NCBI GenBank assembly: GCA_018903185.1
Contig: JAHIQV010000546.1
Location: 1 to 6,694, forward strand
Reading direction: 5' to 3'
Length of the DNA: 6,694 nt
Source of the DNA: Gammaproteobacteria bacterium
GTDB lineage: Bacteria; Pseudomonadota; Gammaproteobacteria; Burkholderiales; Burkholderiaceae_C
Notes under the pieces: generated by a model
Told to the model about the DNA's origin: nothing
The model's database searches: none
What the model saw: the letters and a program-made list of their open reading frames with translations, nothing else
Part shown: piece after piece, positions 5,631 through 6,694 of the stretch
Layout of the letters: every line of letters begins with the position of its first letter
How positions within the stretch are numbered: the first letter of the stretch is position 1
Program-made: the position numbers and the translations under genes

Positions 5631-6694
5631 GGCTTCTTGTTGGTCCGTTCAACCGCGTCGAAGGTGACTTGGAGGTCTCGCTCGACATCGCCGACGGCCG
5701 CGTGATCTCGGCCCAGGTCAACGCGACCATGTACCGCGGCTTCGAGCAGATCCTGCAGGGCAAGGTGCCGCACGACGCGCTGGTCTATGTGCCGCGCATC
5801 TGCGGCATCTGCTCGGTCTCGCAGTCGGTCGCCTCGGCGCGCGCGCTGGCCGACCTAGGCGGCATCACCATGCCGTCCAACGGACAACACGCCACCAACC
5901 TGATCCTGGCGACTGAAAACCTGGCCGACCACCTGACGCATTTCTACCTGTTCTTCATGCCGGACTTCGCCCGTCCGGTTTACGCGGGTCACCCCTGGCA
6001 TGCCGAAGCGCAACGCCGCTTCGCGCCCGACCACGGTGAGCAGGTGCGTGCGGCCACTTCGGCGCGCCAGCGCTGGCTCACGTTGCTGGGCACGCTGGGC
6101 GGCAAGTGGCCGCACACGCAGTCGGTCGAACCGGGGGGATCCACCCGTGCCATCGACGCCGCCGAGCGCGTGCGCCTGCTGGCGAAAGTGCGCGAGTTCC
6201 GCAGCTTCCTGGAGCGCCAGCTGTTCGCTGCGCCGCTCGAAGCCGTGGCCGCGCTGGAGAACGAAGCCGCGCTCTGGGACTGGCACGCGCAGGACCCGCT
6301 GAGCGGCGACCTGCGCTTCTTCCTCACCCTCGTGCGCGACCTGCGGCTCGACGCGTTGGGCCCCGGTCCGGGCCGCTACCTGAGTTATGGCGCTTATGCA
6401 CAGTCGGGTGGTGGCTGGGCCTTGCCCGGTGGTGTGTGGCGCGCGCAGACCGGCGCGGTCGAAGCGCTGAACCCGCACGCCATCACCGAAGACGCCACCC
6501 ACGCCTGGCTGGCCCACGCGCGTGAGCCGCTGCACCCGCTGCACGGCATCACCCGCCCCGAGCCCGACAAGCCCGGCGCCTACACCTGGAACAAGGCGCC
6601 GCGGCTGGGTGGCGAGGTGGTCGAGACGGGGGCCATCGCGCGCCAGCTCGCCAGCGGCATGCCCTTGGTGCGCGACGCGGTGGCGCGCCACGGC
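5624..6694 (+). CDS. hoxC: HoxC/HupV, H2-sensing regulatory hydrogenase large subunit, 3'-truncated
   Basis: NiFe-site subunit of the regulatory hydrogenase that detects H2 and, with HoxB, controls a HoxJ/HupT-type kinase. 357 residues are visible and open to the window end, against roughly 485 in the family, so the C-terminal DPCxxC region is missing. The N-terminus VGPFNRVEGDLEV contains the conserved RVEG. The L1 motif RICGICSVSQS at 58-68 gives ligands Cys60 and Cys63; position 67 is Gln where catalytic hydrogenases have His, a mark of sensors. Ile62 and Phe110 (HFYLFFMPDF) fall at the same numbers as the bulky gas-channel residues that make C. necator HoxC insensitive to O2. ATG 5624 is 7 nt after the hoxB stop and has no clear Shine-Dalgarno sequence, suggesting translational coupling. 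It is expected to be cytoplasmic and not to need HoxW processing, although its tail is not visible. Confidence 0.95.
   Translation, partial: MSRLLVGPFNRVEGDLEVSLDIADGRVISAQVNATMYRGFEQILQGKVPHDALVYVPRICGICSVSQSVASARALADLGGITMPSNGQHATNLILATENLADHLTHFYLFFMPDFARPVYAGHPWHAEAQRRFAPDHGEQVRAATSARQRWLTLLGTLGGKWPHTQSVEPGGSTRAIDAAERVRLLAKVREFRSFLERQLFAAPLEAVAALENEAALWDWHAQDPLSGDLRFFLTLVRDLRLDALGPGPGRYLSYGAYAQSGGGWALPGGVWRAQTGAVEALNPHAITEDATHAWLAHAREPLHPLHGITRPEPDKPGAYTWNKAPRLGGEVVETGAIARQLASGMPLVRDAVARHG

Larger units (their letters stand above)
5583..5636 (+). repeat. Perfect 10-bp inverted repeat enclosing the hoxB stop and hoxC start
   Basis: Arms GAAGCCTGCT (5583-5592) and AGCAGGCTTC (5627-5636) are exact reverse complements separated by 34 nt. 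The loop contains the end of hoxB, its stop (5614-5616) and the hoxC ATG (5624-5626); the 3' arm begins at the second hoxC codon. As mRNA it could form a stem that a ribosome finishing hoxB would melt, coupling hoxC translation to hoxB. The repeat is seen directly; the role is inference, and chance is possible. Confidence 0.6.

Noticed and set aside
4456..5763. 435-codon minus-strand open frame opposite hoxW, hoxB and hoxC
   Set aside because: A shadow of real plus-strand genes with low-complexity Ala/Val/Gly/His composition.
5855..6691. 278-codon minus-strand open frame opposite hoxC
   Set aside because: The plus strand here is continuous hoxC coding with conserved motifs; the minus frame has no family resemblance.

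Overview
The window is a single uninterrupted plus-strand hydrogenase operon, cut at both ends, from a high-GC bacterium. The proteins read like those of beta-proteobacterial hydrogen oxidisers (Burkholderiales, for example Cupriavidus or Hydrogenophaga-like organisms). This placement rests on remembered protein similarity and strong G/C bias at third codon positions, not on a search.

Region 1 (1-4624) encodes a cytoplasmic NAD(P)-linked [NiFe] hydrogenase of the group 3d (Hox) type and its maturation protease, in the order hoxF (5' end missing), hoxU, hoxY, hoxH, hoxW. HoxY and HoxH form the H2-splitting module. HoxU relays electrons through FeS clusters, and HoxF carries FMN and reduces NAD+. 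HoxW is expected to clip the C-terminal tail from the HoxH precursor after nickel insertion.

Region 2 (4621-6694) encodes the two subunits of a regulatory, H2-sensing [NiFe] hydrogenase of group 2b: hoxB/hupU (small, complete) and hoxC/hupV (large, running off the 3' end). These proteins normally signal to a histidine kinase (HoxJ/HupT), which controls a response regulator (HoxA/HupR). Those genes are not in the window but would be expected downstream.

All genes are tightly packed. F/U, U/Y and W/B overlap by ATGA, H/W by GTGA, and Y/H by 8 nt. Only B/C has a gap (7 nt). That junction lacks a clear Shine-Dalgarno sequence and instead carries a 4-codon minicistron, a 7-nt direct repeat and a perfect 10-bp inverted repeat enclosing the hoxB stop and hoxC start. 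No promoter, terminator, RNA gene, mobile element, CRISPR array or non-coding stretch longer than a few bases is present.

The layout suggests that an H2 sensor is transcribed together with the NAD-reducing hydrogenase. In Cupriavidus necator, by contrast, hoxBC lie with the membrane-bound hydrogenase genes. The genes belong to known families; the most distinctive points are the sensor/effector arrangement and the hoxB-hoxC junction.
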